Shown: positions 25,112 through 33,553 of the stretch, piece by piece
Layout: each line of letters begins with the position of its first letter
Position numbering within the stretch: the first letter of the stretch is position 1
From: Candidatus Firestoneibacteriota bacterium
GTDB taxonomy: Bacteria > Oederibacteriota > D2-FULL-39-29
Assembly (NCBI GenBank): GCA_026388015.1
Contig: JAPLKO010000049.1
Coordinates: 1 to 36,197 of the forward strand
Direction of reading: 5' to 3'
Length of the DNA: 36,197 bases
Notes under the pieces: model-generated
The model's input: the letters and a program-made list of their open reading frames with translations, nothing else
Told to the model about the DNA's origin: nothing
The model's database searches: none
Position numbers and translations under genes: made by a program

Positions 25112-25993
25112 CTATTTATGCGAAAAGTCCGCCTTAATAATGCTTCCGGCTTTGCTGAGTTTTCCAGCTTTCTCGTCCCATTTGATAAGCTCGTGCTCGT
25201 AGAAGAGAGCGTTAAAGCCGGCAAGTTTATTTTCTCTTAGTTTTTTTACTATCATCGCAGCACCTTCGGGTTCACGGATAAGCCTTTTTAGAAATATCAG
25301 CTCAAGCACCTTGTCATTATCGATATCGCAGTAACGTTCTTCCGCCCAGGCGCCTTCCAGAGAAAATATCCTGACAAATATCCCCGCCTCATTCTCCAAA
25401 TAGTAATTTCTGATGCTCCAGGAATCGTCATTTGCGAACATCATAGCCACTAAGATCCTGGGCCCTGTCTTTGTCAGCTTTATCGTCTTAAAACCGTAAA
25501 GCGCGGCAGGCTTAATACCTTCAAGTTTTATTTCCTCGACTTTTTTTCCGCCTTCCGTCTCCCGATAAAATACAACCGTTTTAGCGCGCTCTTTTCTGTA
25601 ATAACCGGCGTAGTATTTTTTTTCTTCAAAAAGAAAACAATCGGCGTTGCGAAGCGGTATTTTTTCCGTCCCTGCAATTATTTCTTTAGGAAGAGGAAGT
25701 TCGGCGATATTAACATTTTCCACCATATTAACCGTATAGGGATTCTCGGCTCTTAGTTTTCCGATGCTTTTCTTTAGAATTTCTTCATATAGGAGCTCTA
25801 GCCCGTTTTTTTTTCTTCCGGCTTCCCATGAGACCAGAGCTTTTCCGGCTTCTTCATAAAAAGCGGCTTCTTTTCTTGCGTTCTTTTTCATCTCTGATTC
25901 AGGCGGTACAGGATCTTCTATATTTTCAATATAATTATAGACAGCTGCTGCAACGACGGCTATCAAAGAGCCGGCTATTAATAATTTTTTCAT
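25112..25993 (-). CDS. Membrane-anchored protein of unknown function
   Basis: The 293-residue protein has one N-terminal hydrophobic segment (MKKLLIAGSLIAVVAAAVYNY) and then a long soluble region exported or periplasmic in likely topology. I recognise no family. The region around IDNDKVLELIFLK resembles calcium-binding loop or FG-GAP-like motifs, which is suggestive only. The start at 25993 is set by an ATGA overlap with the stop of the upstream M50-like gene, so translation is probably coupled; a frame extension to 26020 is less likely. It is the fifth gene of the gyrA-led run, and pairing with the membrane protease hints at a shared role. Confidence 0.72.
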   Translation of the reverse strand: MKKLLIAGSLIAVVAAAVYNYIENIEDPVPPESEMKKNARKEAAFYEEAGKALVSWEAGRKKNGLELLYEEILKKSIGKLRAENPYTVNMVENVNIAELPLPKEIIAGTEKIPLRNADCFLFEEKKYYAGYYRKERAKTVVFYRETEGGKKVEEIKLEGIKPAALYGFKTIKLTKTGPRILVAMMFANDDSWSIRNYYLENEAGIFVRIFSLEGAWAEERYCDIDNDKVLELIFLKRLIREPEGAAMIVKKLRENKLAGFNALFYEHELIKWDEKAGKLSKAGSIIKADFSHK

Positions 25994-26607
25994 TTTAGCA
26001 GTCCTTCCGTATATTTCCACGCCTCATTTAAGAAATTTAGATAGCTAAATTGTTTTGAAACTACCGCGGCTATGCCGGCAAAAACAATAATATTGGCAAG
26101 AAAAATAAGCATAAGAGAAAAGAGAAAACCGTATTCCTTAAGATCCGTTTGCTTCTGTTTTAAACTGTACAGGGTGAGCGCCAAATGAAAGCTATAAGTA
26201 AAACCCAGTAAAAATATTATGAAATCAAGATATTTTTTGTCTGTTATAAAATAGATTATCAATATTAACGCGGTATATAGCGGGAAAAAATACGGCGCCA
26301 GGGTTACAAAAACATTGGACTTGGTCATCGTAACACTGCCTCCCTCGTGCGAGACGTTCAGGGACTTAACCTTCCCGCCGAAAAGAAACGCCCAAAATGC
26401 ATGGGTCAGCTCATGCGCCATTACGTGCATAAAGACAGGCCGGTAAAGAATAAAATGGAGAAGAAGATAGGCCGTAAAGCCGGCAAGAAAAACAACTTCT
26501 CCGTGTTGCAGTTCTTTTACATAGGAAAAATTCCTTATTACACCTAACGCAAGTATAAAATTAAGAGGGAGCAAAAGAAGCGCAATTATTATTCTGCCTA
26601 TTCGCAT
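25990..26607 (-). CDS. M50-like membrane metallopeptidase
   Basis: The 205-residue protein is mostly hydrophobic, with about five to six membrane segments. It carries the zinc-binding motif HELTH (H65-H69) next to a membrane segment, followed by FWAFLFGGKVKSLNVSHEGG. HExxH with a downstream Gly-rich turn in a membrane protein is typical of site-2 protease-like (M50/M50B) peptidases; the third ligand Asp is not clear. Its substrate is unknown. ATG 26607 (GGGAGGG upstream) overlaps the end of rsmI by ten bases, and its stop overlaps the next gene by ATGA. Confidence 0.72.
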   Translation of the reverse strand: MRIGRIIIALLLLPLNFILALGVIRNFSYVKELQHGEVVFLAGFTAYLLLHFILYRPVFMHVMAHELTHAFWAFLFGGKVKSLNVSHEGGSVTMTKSNVFVTLAPYFFPLYTALILIIYFITDKKYLDFIIFLLGFTYSFHLALTLYSLKQKQTDLKEYGFLFSLMLIFLANIIVFAGIAAVVSKQFSYLNFLNEAWKYTEGLLK

Positions 26608-27317
26608 TCTTCCCTCCCGTCTTTTTCCGGCTCCGCGTCCTTTTTTTCTAATGGTTTTACTACGACGCAGAACTCCCCCAGTATTTTCTTTGAGCTAAAA
26701 TAACTGATAACTTCAGAAGCAGTACCACGCACCGTCTCTTCAAATATTTTTGTAAGCTCGCGGTTAACAGAGATAAAGGCTTCTCCCATAACCAATCGCA
26801 CATCTTCCAGCGCTTTTATTATTCTGTGCGGTGATTCATAAAAAACAATAACCTTATCTTCATGCTTGCAGGCTTCGAGCTCCTTCCTTCTCTTTGACGG
26901 TTTTTTCTTCAGAAAACCTAAAAAAATATACCTGTCTGCCTGCATCCCAGAGACGGAAAGGGCGGAAACTACGGCTGAAGGGCCCGGAACTGCAACAACT
27001 TTAATTCCGCTTCTTAAGGCCTCATCTACAAGCGCAGAGCCGGCATCGGAGATGCAAGGCGTCCCTGCGTCGGACACGACAGCAACATTTTTTCCTGCAA
27101 GTAAAAGCGAGACAAGATGCTTTCCTTTCGCGTATTTATTGTGTTCATTATAACTGACAAGGGTCTTTTCAATGTTGTAATGCTGGAGGAGTATTCCGGT
27201 AGTTCTGGTATCTTCGGCGGCAATAATATCAACTTCTTTTAAAATACGTACGGCGCGAAACGTAAGATCTTCTAAGTTGCCTATAGGGGTGCCTATAACA
27301 TAAATAATACCACTCAC
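26598..27317 (-). CDS. rsmI: 16S rRNA (cytidine-1402 2'-O) methyltransferase
   Basis: The 239-residue product is RsmI, which uses S-adenosylmethionine to 2'-O-methylate C1402 of 16S rRNA in the decoding centre. Family hallmarks are VIGTPIGNLEDLTFRAVRIL at the N-terminus, AAEDTRTTGILL, SDAGTPCISDAGSALV and VPGPSAVVSALSVSG. The start is GTG 27317 in a TAGTG overlap with the stop of the TPR gene, with AGGTG upstream. Its end overlaps the next gene, so translation of the five genes is probably coupled. Confidence 0.95.
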   Translation of the reverse strand: MSGIIYVIGTPIGNLEDLTFRAVRILKEVDIIAAEDTRTTGILLQHYNIEKTLVSYNEHNKYAKGKHLVSLLLAGKNVAVVSDAGTPCISDAGSALVDEALRSGIKVVAVPGPSAVVSALSVSGMQADRYIFLGFLKKKPSKRRKELEACKHEDKVIVFYESPHRIIKALEDVRLVMGEAFISVNRELTKIFEETVRGTASEVISYFSSKKILGEFCVVVKPLEKKDAEPEKDGREECE

Positions 27318-27835
27318 TATTTCACCTGCAGGAGCGACTCCACTCTCAGCTTGTTAATCTTAAATTTCTGTTCTTCAGGTTTTATTTTTATGCATTTCTT
27401 ATAAGCCTCTAACGCCTTATGCAAGTATTCCGTCTCCGGATAAATATCGGCTTCGGAGGTAACCGGCTTTCCCGCATTTTTTATTCTCTTTTTTGACTTA
27501 ACACCTTTTCTTTGCTCCTCGTATCCAATGTTCTCATAAACAATACCCATATTGTTCCAGGCATTATAATTGTTTTCATCTTCTTTAACTGCTTTTTCAA
27601 ACCATTCCAGGGCTTCCACCCATTTGCTGTCTTTAATATATACAAAGCCGATATTATTGTACGCCCAGGCTTTTGGCTCTTTTTCAGTTTCACCGCAGAG
27701 AGAAAGCGCTTTTTTATACCACTTTATCGCTTCTTCGCTGGTTTCAGCTTCATGCCCCTTTACAAAAGCATCGCCTCTTTCTCCGGCTGCCGCCAAAATT
27801 AAAGATATAAACATAAACGCAAGCGTTTTTTTCAT
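27317..27835 (-). CDS. Secreted or periplasmic TPR-repeat protein
   Basis: The 172-residue protein begins with a signal peptide ([19 protein letters not shown]). Tetratricopeptide repeats follow (about 34-67, 68-101 and 131-165; for example [19 protein letters not shown] and [13 protein letters not shown]), forming a helical scaffold for protein binding. The partner is not known. ATG 27835 lies in an ATGA overlap with the stop of gyrA, with GGAGA upstream. Confidence 0.85.
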   Translation of the reverse strand: MKKTLAFMFISLILAAAGERGDAFVKGHEAETSEEAIKWYKKALSLCGETEKEPKAWAYNNIGFVYIKDSKWVEALEWFEKAVKEDENNYNAWNNMGIVYENIGYEEQRKGVKSKKRIKNAGKPVTSEADIYPETEYLHKALEAYKKCIKIKPEEQKFKINKLRVESLLQVK

Positions 27836-30423
27836 TTTAGTTCTCCCTGAGCAGGCGCATCCCCGTCATCTTTCGCCGCAAGCTTCGCTACATTAGCGAC
27901 TTTATCATTAGCCTCCAGCTTTATCAATCTGACTCCGGAAGTAGAACGCCCGGTAATTCTTATTGCCTTTACTTTTGTCCTAATAACTTGACCGACCGTA
28001 GTGATAAGCATAACTTCATCTTCGTCGTTAACCTCGCGGATACCTACAACCTTACCTGTCTTTGTATTAGCTTTAAGGTTGGTCAGACCCTTCCCGCCTC
28101 TGCCCTGCGCTCTGTATTGGCTCAACTTCGTGCGTTTGCCGAACCCGTTTTCCGAGACCGTAAGCAAATCCGCTTTTTCGGTAACGACTTCCATGCCGAC
28201 AACGATGTCCTCTTTTCTGAGTTTTATGCCTTTAACCCCTATGCCGGCCCTGCCTATCTCCCTGACATCCTTTTCTCTAAACCGGATTGCCTGACCATTC
28301 TGCGTAGCTAAAACAATGTCTTGATTTTTACTTGCCACCTTTACGCCGATTAGCTCATCCCCGTCCCTTAGACGAAGCGCGATAATTCCTGCGGACCTGG
28401 GATTGGCAAATTCACTCATCATTGTTTTCTTAATCATACCCTGCTTCGTTGCCATATGCAGGAAGACATCATTTTTAAACTCTTTTGTAGAAAGCGCCGC
28501 AGTGACCGTTTCCTGGCCCTCTATTTTTATAAGATTAATTATTGCTTTGCCTTTAGAATATCTTCCGGCCTCCGGGATTTCATAAACTTTAAGCCAGTAG
28601 CACTTGCCGCGGTTGGTAAAGAACATAAGAAAGTCCTTGGTCGTCGTGACGAACAAATCCTCAACAAAATCTTCCTCTTTCGTCTCCATTCCTGTAACAC
28701 CTTTACCGCCGCGTTTTTGCGCTTTGTAGCTGGTTACCGGTATTCTTTTAATGTAACCGGCGTGAGAAAGGGTTACGACAACATCTTCTTCCTTTATCAA
28801 ATCCTCTATATTAATATCTTCGAATTTACCGATTATTTCCGTTCTTCTTTCATTGTTGTATTTTTCTTTTATCGCCAGCAACTCCTCTTTTATGAGGTCC
28901 ATTACTTTCTGGGAATCTGCCAGTATGTCTTTCAGCCGGTTGATGGTTTTTGTAAGCTCTTTATACTCTTCTTCAATTTTGTTCCTTTCGATATTAGTTA
29001 TCTGGTGGAGCCGCATATCAAGTATAGCCTGCGCCTGGATTATGGAGAGACGGAAGTTTTTAACCAGCGCATTTCTTGCCGTTTCTGTGTCCCTGCTCTC
29101 TCTGATCGTTCTGATAATAGCATTCAATTCCTTAAGGGCTATCATCAACCCTTCAAGAATGTGCTGCCTTTTCTCTGCTTTTTCAAGTTCAAATTTCGTT
29201 CTTCTTACCACCACTATCTTTCTGTACTCTATGAACTGGACCAGAACACCTTTTAGATTTAGTATTTGAGGCTGTTGATCCACCAGCGCCAGCATAATTA
29301 CGCCAAAAGTAGTTTTCATTGAAGTATGCTTAATAAGGTTATTTAAAATCACCTGGGTGTTTTCTTCGCGCTTAATTTCAATAACAATGCGCATACCGTC
29401 TTTGTCGGACTCATCTCTTACATCTGAAATACCCTCTATTTTTTTGTCGCGCACAAGATTAGCAATGCTCTCTATGAGAGTGGACTTATTAACCTGAAAG
29501 GGTATTTCATAAACAATTATTTTTTCTCTGCCCTTTTTGTCGGTTTCTATTCTGGTCTTCGCCTGTATAGTTATAGAACCTCTGCCGGTTGTGTACGCAT
29601 TCTTGATGCCGTCTCTTCCCAGTATAAAGCCGCCGGTGGGAAAATCAGGTCCTTTTACCGCCGTCATAAGTTTTTCCACGGTTGTTTCCGGATCGTCGAT
29701 AAGCATAACTGCGCCGTCTATGACTTCTCCGAGATTGTGCGGAGGAATATTTGTTGCCATACCGACCGCAATACCCGCGCAGCCGTTAATAAGCAAGTTG
29801 GGAATTTTTGCCGGAAGCACAACCGGCTCTTCTCTCGACTGGTCGTAGTTAGGAATAAAATCAACTGTGTTTTTTTCAATATCGGCAAGCATCTCTTCCG
29901 AAATAGCCGCAAGACGTATTTCGGTGTAACGCATAGCGGCTGCAGGGTCGCCGTCAACACTACCAAAGTTACCCTGGCCGTCTAAGAGAGGATATCTTAA
30001 CGTAAACTCCTGCGCAATTCTGACCATGGTTTCGTAAACAGCGGAATCACCGTGCGGATGGTAGTTGCCGAGAACTTCACCGACGATCTTTGCGGATTTT
30101 CTGTAGGGTTTATTATGGTGGAGCCCCATTTCGTTCATGGCGTGAAGAATTCTGCGCTGTACGGGTTTTAAACCGTCGCGCACGTCGGGTAAGGCTCTGC
30201 CGACGATAACACTCATTGCATAGGATATATATGAGGCCTTAATTTCGTCTTCTATGTATATAGGGAGTATCTTCTCTCTAATATCGGGAAGACCTTGTTG
30301 AAGAGGCGCATGTTTGTTTGTAATTTTATCGTCTTTTGACAGTTCTAAAGCTTCGGTTTGCTCTGACTTTTGCCCTGTTTTTTTTAATATTCGTTTTGGT
30401 CTATTCTGTTTCTTCTTAGCCAA
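27832..30423 (-). CDS. gyrA: DNA gyrase subunit A
   Basis: The protein of about 863 residues is GyrA. It shows [25 protein letters not shown], the quinolone-region [13 protein letters not shown] (with Ser at the E. coli S83 position and Glu at the D87 position), catalytic Tyr166 in AAMRYTEIR, and the GyrA box QKRGGKG near the start of the C-terminal pinwheel. The box supports GyrA over ParC. Translation probably starts at TTG 30423, preceded by GGGGG; the frame continues to 30450 without a better site. It has an N-terminal extension of about 45 basic and charged residues before [14 protein letters not shown], which most homologues lack. No gyrB is in the window. A strong promoter at 30480-30508 precedes it. 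Confidence 0.95.
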   Translation of the reverse strand: MAKKKQNRPKRILKKTGQKSEQTEALELSKDDKITNKHAPLQQGLPDIREKILPIYIEDEIKASYISYAMSVIVGRALPDVRDGLKPVQRRILHAMNEMGLHHNKPYRKSAKIVGEVLGNYHPHGDSAVYETMVRIAQEFTLRYPLLDGQGNFGSVDGDPAAAMRYTEIRLAAISEEMLADIEKNTVDFIPNYDQSREEPVVLPAKIPNLLINGCAGIAVGMATNIPPHNLGEVIDGAVMLIDDPETTVEKLMTAVKGPDFPTGGFILGRDGIKNAYTTGRGSITIQAKTRIETDKKGREKIIVYEIPFQVNKSTLIESIANLVRDKKIEGISDVRDESDKDGMRIVIEIKREENTQVILNNLIKHTSMKTTFGVIMLALVDQQPQILNLKGVLVQFIEYRKIVVVRRTKFELEKAEKRQHILEGLMIALKELNAIIRTIRESRDTETARNALVKNFRLSIIQAQAILDMRLHQITNIERNKIEEEYKELTKTINRLKDILADSQKVMDLIKEELLAIKEKYNNERRTEIIGKFEDINIEDLIKEEDVVVTLSHAGYIKRIPVTSYKAQKRGGKGVTGMETKEEDFVEDLFVTTTKDFLMFFTNRGKCYWLKVYEIPEAGRYSKGKAIINLIKIEGQETVTAALSTKEFKNDVFLHMATKQGMIKKTMMSEFANPRSAGIIALRLRDGDELIGVKVASKNQDIVLATQNGQAIRFREKDVREIGRAGIGVKGIKLRKEDIVVGMEVVTEKADLLTVSENGFGKRTKLSQYRAQGRGGKGLTNLKANTKTGKVVGIREVNDEDEVMLITTVGQVIRTKVKAIRITGRSTSGVRLIKLEANDKVANVAKLAAKDDGDAPAQGELK

Positions 30424-30479
30424 TGTTCCCCCTAAAAAAAGAAAATCCAACCTAAAATGTAGTATTTCACATACAGTAG

Positions 30480-30508
30480 ATTATAGCAAAAAAGCCTTTA
30501 TTAATCAA
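30480..30508 (-). promoter_or_regulatory. Predicted sigma-70 promoter for the gyrA-led operon
   Basis: TTGATT (30508-30503) and TATAAT (30485-30480) are exactly 17 bases apart on the minus strand. The leader to the TTG start would be about 50 bases. Confidence 0.75.
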
Positions 30509-30648
30509 GGATTTTGGGGAGAACAGCCCTTTGATAACACAGATAAACAAAAGAGATTGCACAGACAGAGCTAATAAACGCTGAAAACGAAGAAAATTCG
30601 TGACCGCCTTGTCTCAAAGCCTGTCTTTCTTTCCGAAGGCAATTTTGG

Positions 30649-32043
30649 CTACTCTGCGCCATCCCAGCAGTAAGTACAGAGTTTTTCTTTAGGCAGTCCG
30701 ATGGCGAGTACCAGGTCATCAAGACGCTGATACCGGAGCGTCGTAAGCTTGAGTTCTTTCCTTATGACTTCCACCATTGCTTTATATTTTACGGAATCCG
30801 GATTGGAATACTCCTTAAAATCTTTCTCTTTTCCCTTGAGCTCCTTTATGGCCCTTCTTGCAGCAAGGTCCATAACTGATTTTGATCTGGAAAAATTAAG
30901 ATATTTGCAACCGTAGACGAGCGGCGGGCAGGCCGGACGCATATGAATTTCTTTGGCTCCCAGCTTATACACCCTGCTTATGATATCCCGAAGCTGGGTT
31001 CCCCTCACGATAGAATCCTCACAGAAAAGGAGACTCTTGTCTTTCATTAATTCTTTGATGGGAATAAGCTTCATTCTTGCCACAAGGTTTCTTACTTTTT
31101 GATCCTGCGGCATAAAACTTCTGGGCCAGGTGGGGGTATATTTCACAAAAGGTCTCGTAAAAGGAATATTTTTTTCGTTTGCATAACCTATGGCATGTCC
31201 GGTTCCGGAGTCCGGTATTCCGGCGACGAGATCTATTTTTACATTATCCCGCTTTGCAAGCATGGAGCCGCATTTGTATCTGACAACTTCCGTATTAATT
31301 CCTTCGTAATTTGAGGAAGGATAGCCGTAGTAAACATATAAAAAACTGCAAATTTGCATTTTTTTAAAGGGTTTTACTTTCACTTGTATTCCTTTTTCCG
31401 TTATTAGAACCACTTCTCCCGGGCCAAGTTCTTTTACTATTTCATAATCAAGATTATGAAAGGCGGTAGTTTCCATGGTAACGGCATATGCGCCTTTCTT
31501 CTTTCCGATTATTACGGGAGTGCGGCCAAACCTGTCTCTCGCCGCATAGAGTCCTTTGTCGGTCAGTATCAGTATTGAGCAAGATCCTTCAATTTTATTT
31601 TGCGCATTTACAATCCCTTTCTCAATTGTAGCGCCTTCATTTACCAGCATCCCGACAAGCTCTGTCGGATTAATCATATTTCCGCTCATTTCGGAAAAGT
31701 GCGCTTTCTTTTTCATAACTTTTTTTGCAAGTTCTTCCGTATTCTTTATGACTCCAACGGTGGAGATTGCGTAATTCCCCAGGTGAGAACCCATTAAAAG
31801 AGGCTGAGACTCAAAATCACTTATTATACCGATCCCTTTGTTCCCTTTCATTTTTTTAATATCCTCGTCAAATTTGGATCTAAACTGGGAGTTGCTTATA
31901 TCGTGGATATGTCTTTCAAATCCTTCCTTGTTTAATACAGCCATTCCGCCCCGCATGGTCCCCATATGCGAATGATAGTCCGTTCCAAAGAAGAGATCCA
32001 TTACGCAATCTGATTTAGACACAACTCCGAAAAAACCGCCCAT
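30649..32043 (-). CDS. PurF-like phosphoribosyltransferase lacking the glutaminase nucleophile
   Basis: The 464-residue product aligns with amidophosphoribosyltransferase (PurF) over its length. The phosphoribosyltransferase half keeps GIPDSGTGHAIGYA (275-288) and the PRPP motif CEDSIVRGT (341-349, Glu for the usual first Asp). Four Cys at 232, 379, 456 and 459 match the iron-sulfur ligands of Bacillus-type PurF. The glutaminase half is degenerate: the mature N-terminal Cys is replaced by Gly (MGGFFGVVSK), the RYST-like motif is absent, and the usual HNGN reads HLGN (87-90). It may use free ammonia or have another job. GGAGG before ATG 32043 makes the start secure. I recall similar MGGFFG proteins in other bacteria but cannot verify this. 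Confidence 0.82.
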   Translation of the reverse strand: MGGFFGVVSKSDCVMDLFFGTDYHSHMGTMRGGMAVLNKEGFERHIHDISNSQFRSKFDEDIKKMKGNKGIGIISDFESQPLLMGSHLGNYAISTVGVIKNTEELAKKVMKKKAHFSEMSGNMINPTELVGMLVNEGATIEKGIVNAQNKIEGSCSILILTDKGLYAARDRFGRTPVIIGKKKGAYAVTMETTAFHNLDYEIVKELGPGEVVLITEKGIQVKVKPFKKMQICSFLYVYYGYPSSNYEGINTEVVRYKCGSMLAKRDNVKIDLVAGIPDSGTGHAIGYANEKNIPFTRPFVKYTPTWPRSFMPQDQKVRNLVARMKLIPIKELMKDKSLLFCEDSIVRGTQLRDIISRVYKLGAKEIHMRPACPPLVYGCKYLNFSRSKSVMDLAARRAIKELKGKEKDFKEYSNPDSVKYKAMVEVIRKELKLTTLRYQRLDDLVLAIGLPKEKLCTYCWDGAE

Positions 32044-32074
32044 AAATTACCTCCATAATTTTATTTTACTTTTT

Positions 32075-32080
32075 ATTATA
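32075..32080 (-). promoter_or_regulatory. Extended -10 promoter for the PurF-like gene
   Basis: TGGTATAAT on the minus strand gives a TATAAT box (32080-32075) with the extended TG element. The -35 region (GTTATT) is poor, as is common for extended -10 promoters. The leader would be about 25 bases. Confidence 0.55.
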
Positions 32081-32192
32081 CCACTAAGCCGACTGAAAAT
32101 AACCTGATTTTTGTCAGGACCTCGGATGAAACAAAAACTGCGGTTTTAAGCTTGATTGGTTTATTAGCTGCCTGCGTGAACCAATTATTCTT

Positions 32193-32765
32193 TTATTTTT
32201 TGCTGCCTCTTTTTGTCAAGTGTATTCCTTTTGCGCAAAGCGGACATTTTTCTGCCTGGTAATTTTCAACTTTTAGAGTAAGCAGAGCTTCTGTTCTTAC
32301 GCCAAAGTCTATTTTCCCGCCGCTTCTGTCGGCTAAAAGACCTACACCGGCAAGCTCTCCGCCGAACGGCTTCAAGGCTTCGATAACTTCCATTACAGAA
32401 CCGCCGGTAGTAATGATATCTTCAACAATAAGCACTTTTTCCCCGGGATTTATCTTAAACCCCCTTCTCAGCGTCATTTTTCCTTCTTCCCTTTCCGTAA
32501 AAACACCCCGCACCCCGAGACACTTTGCAACTTCGTATGATAAAATTACTCCTCCCGTGACAGGTCCCACCACAACGCCGATACCGTCATTTTTGAATCT
32601 TTCCGCAATCTCTTTGCAGAGAAGTTCGGTGTACTTAGGCCATTGCAAAACCTGGAACTTCTCCAGATACTGCCCTGAATGCAGACCGCTTGTTAATTTA
32701 AAATGTCCTTCCAGTAAGGCGCCTGATTTTTTAAATATTTCCAGAACCTGATTGTTGCCGAGCAT
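32193..32765 (-). CDS. pyrE: Orotate phosphoribosyltransferase
   Basis: The 190-residue product joins orotate and PRPP to give orotidine 5'-phosphate in pyrimidine synthesis. The PRPP motif VEDIITTGGS (about 115-124) and the LTSGLHSGQY opening are characteristic, as is VVVGPVTGGVILS. It ends with a short Cys pair (KCPLCAKG, about 178-185), which could bind metal and is seen in some longer PyrE proteins. GCGGAGG before ATG 32765 is a good ribosome binding site. It lies 38 bases after pyrF. Confidence 0.95.
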   Translation of the reverse strand: MLGNNQVLEIFKKSGALLEGHFKLTSGLHSGQYLEKFQVLQWPKYTELLCKEIAERFKNDGIGVVVGPVTGGVILSYEVAKCLGVRGVFTEREEGKMTLRRGFKINPGEKVLIVEDIITTGGSVMEVIEALKPFGGELAGVGLLADRSGGKIDFGVRTEALLTLKVENYQAEKCPLCAKGIHLTKRGSKK

Positions 32766-32803
32766 ACCTTCCTCCGCTGCTTAACTTTAATTTATACAAA
32801 ATA

Positions 32804-33505
32804 TTATTGCCGTATTTCTGCTAGTATTTTTTTTGCGGCTTCCGCCGGATTCTTATCTCCGGTTATAGGGCGGCCGATAACAATAAAATCAGCCCCTCTT
32901 TCTATTGCTTCTCCCGGAGTTACAACTCTCTTCTGATCATTCTTCTCCGACCAGGAGGGCCTTACTCCCGGTACAACGACCTTAAAATCTTTTCCGCAGG
33001 CATTTTTAATAACTATTATTTCCTCCCCGGAAGCAACAACACCGGAAAGACCGGCCTCTTTGGAAAGTTTTGCAAGACGCACCACCTGCTCGGCTGCCGT
33101 TGCTTGAATATTTATTTCGTTTTTTAACACTTCGGAGGTCATACTGGTCAAAACCGTTACGCCGATAAGAACCGGTGGATTTTTTGCTTTCTTAATCTCT
33201 TGCGCCGCTTGCTTCATCATCTCCCTCCCGCCTGAAGCATGCACATTCAGCATAAAAATATTCAGCTCCGCCGCAGCAAGAACCGCCTTGGCGACCGTAT
33301 TAGGAATATCATGGAGTTTTAAATCCAAAAAAACTTTCCCGCCGAAAGAATGAATATTTTTTACGATGGACGGCCCCGCCGAAATAAAAAGCTCAAAACC
33401 CACTTTAAAAACTCCGACAAAAGGCGCGACTTTCTCCGCAATATTTAAAGCAGCTTTTTCCCCTGTACAATCCAATGCTACAATTATTTTATCTTTGGCC
33501 TGCAT
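32804..33505 (-). CDS. pyrF: Orotidine 5'-phosphate decarboxylase
   Basis: The 233-residue protein catalyses the last step of UMP synthesis. The catalytic DxKxxD motif is DLKLHDIPNTVAKA (about 61-74); the phosphate-binding region VTPGEAIERGADFIVIGRPITG lies near the C-terminus. Its length is typical of the 230-residue bacterial branch. GGAGG before ATG 33505 supports the start. It is encoded between the coiled-coil gene (48 bases upstream) and pyrE, and all three appear to be transcribed together. Confidence 0.95.
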   Translation of the reverse strand: MQAKDKIIVALDCTGEKAALNIAEKVAPFVGVFKVGFELFISAGPSIVKNIHSFGGKVFLDLKLHDIPNTVAKAVLAAAELNIFMLNVHASGGREMMKQAAQEIKKAKNPPVLIGVTVLTSMTSEVLKNEINIQATAAEQVVRLAKLSKEAGLSGVVASGEEIIVIKNACGKDFKVVVPGVRPSWSEKNDQKRVVTPGEAIERGADFIVIGRPITGDKNPAEAAKKILAEIRQ

Positions 33506-33553
33506 CTATCTCAGTTCCTCCGCATTCCGCTTTTAGTTCCTGCCCGCCTCCGG

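Noticed and set aside
25027-25224. Minus-strand frame of 65 codons overlapping the end of the unknown membrane-anchored gene
   Set aside because: It has no ribosome binding site and no family pattern, and it overlaps a better-supported gene in another frame.
28456-29256. Plus-strand frame of 266 codons
   Set aside because: It is antisense to gyrA and consists of aromatic and cysteine-rich residues typical of a reversed coding strand.
32155-32185. Inverted repeat ATTGGTT/AACCAAT after pyrE, and a small CCTGA/TCAGG hairpin at 32103-32118
   Set aside because: On the transcribed strand neither is followed by a proper T-run, so I do not call a terminator.
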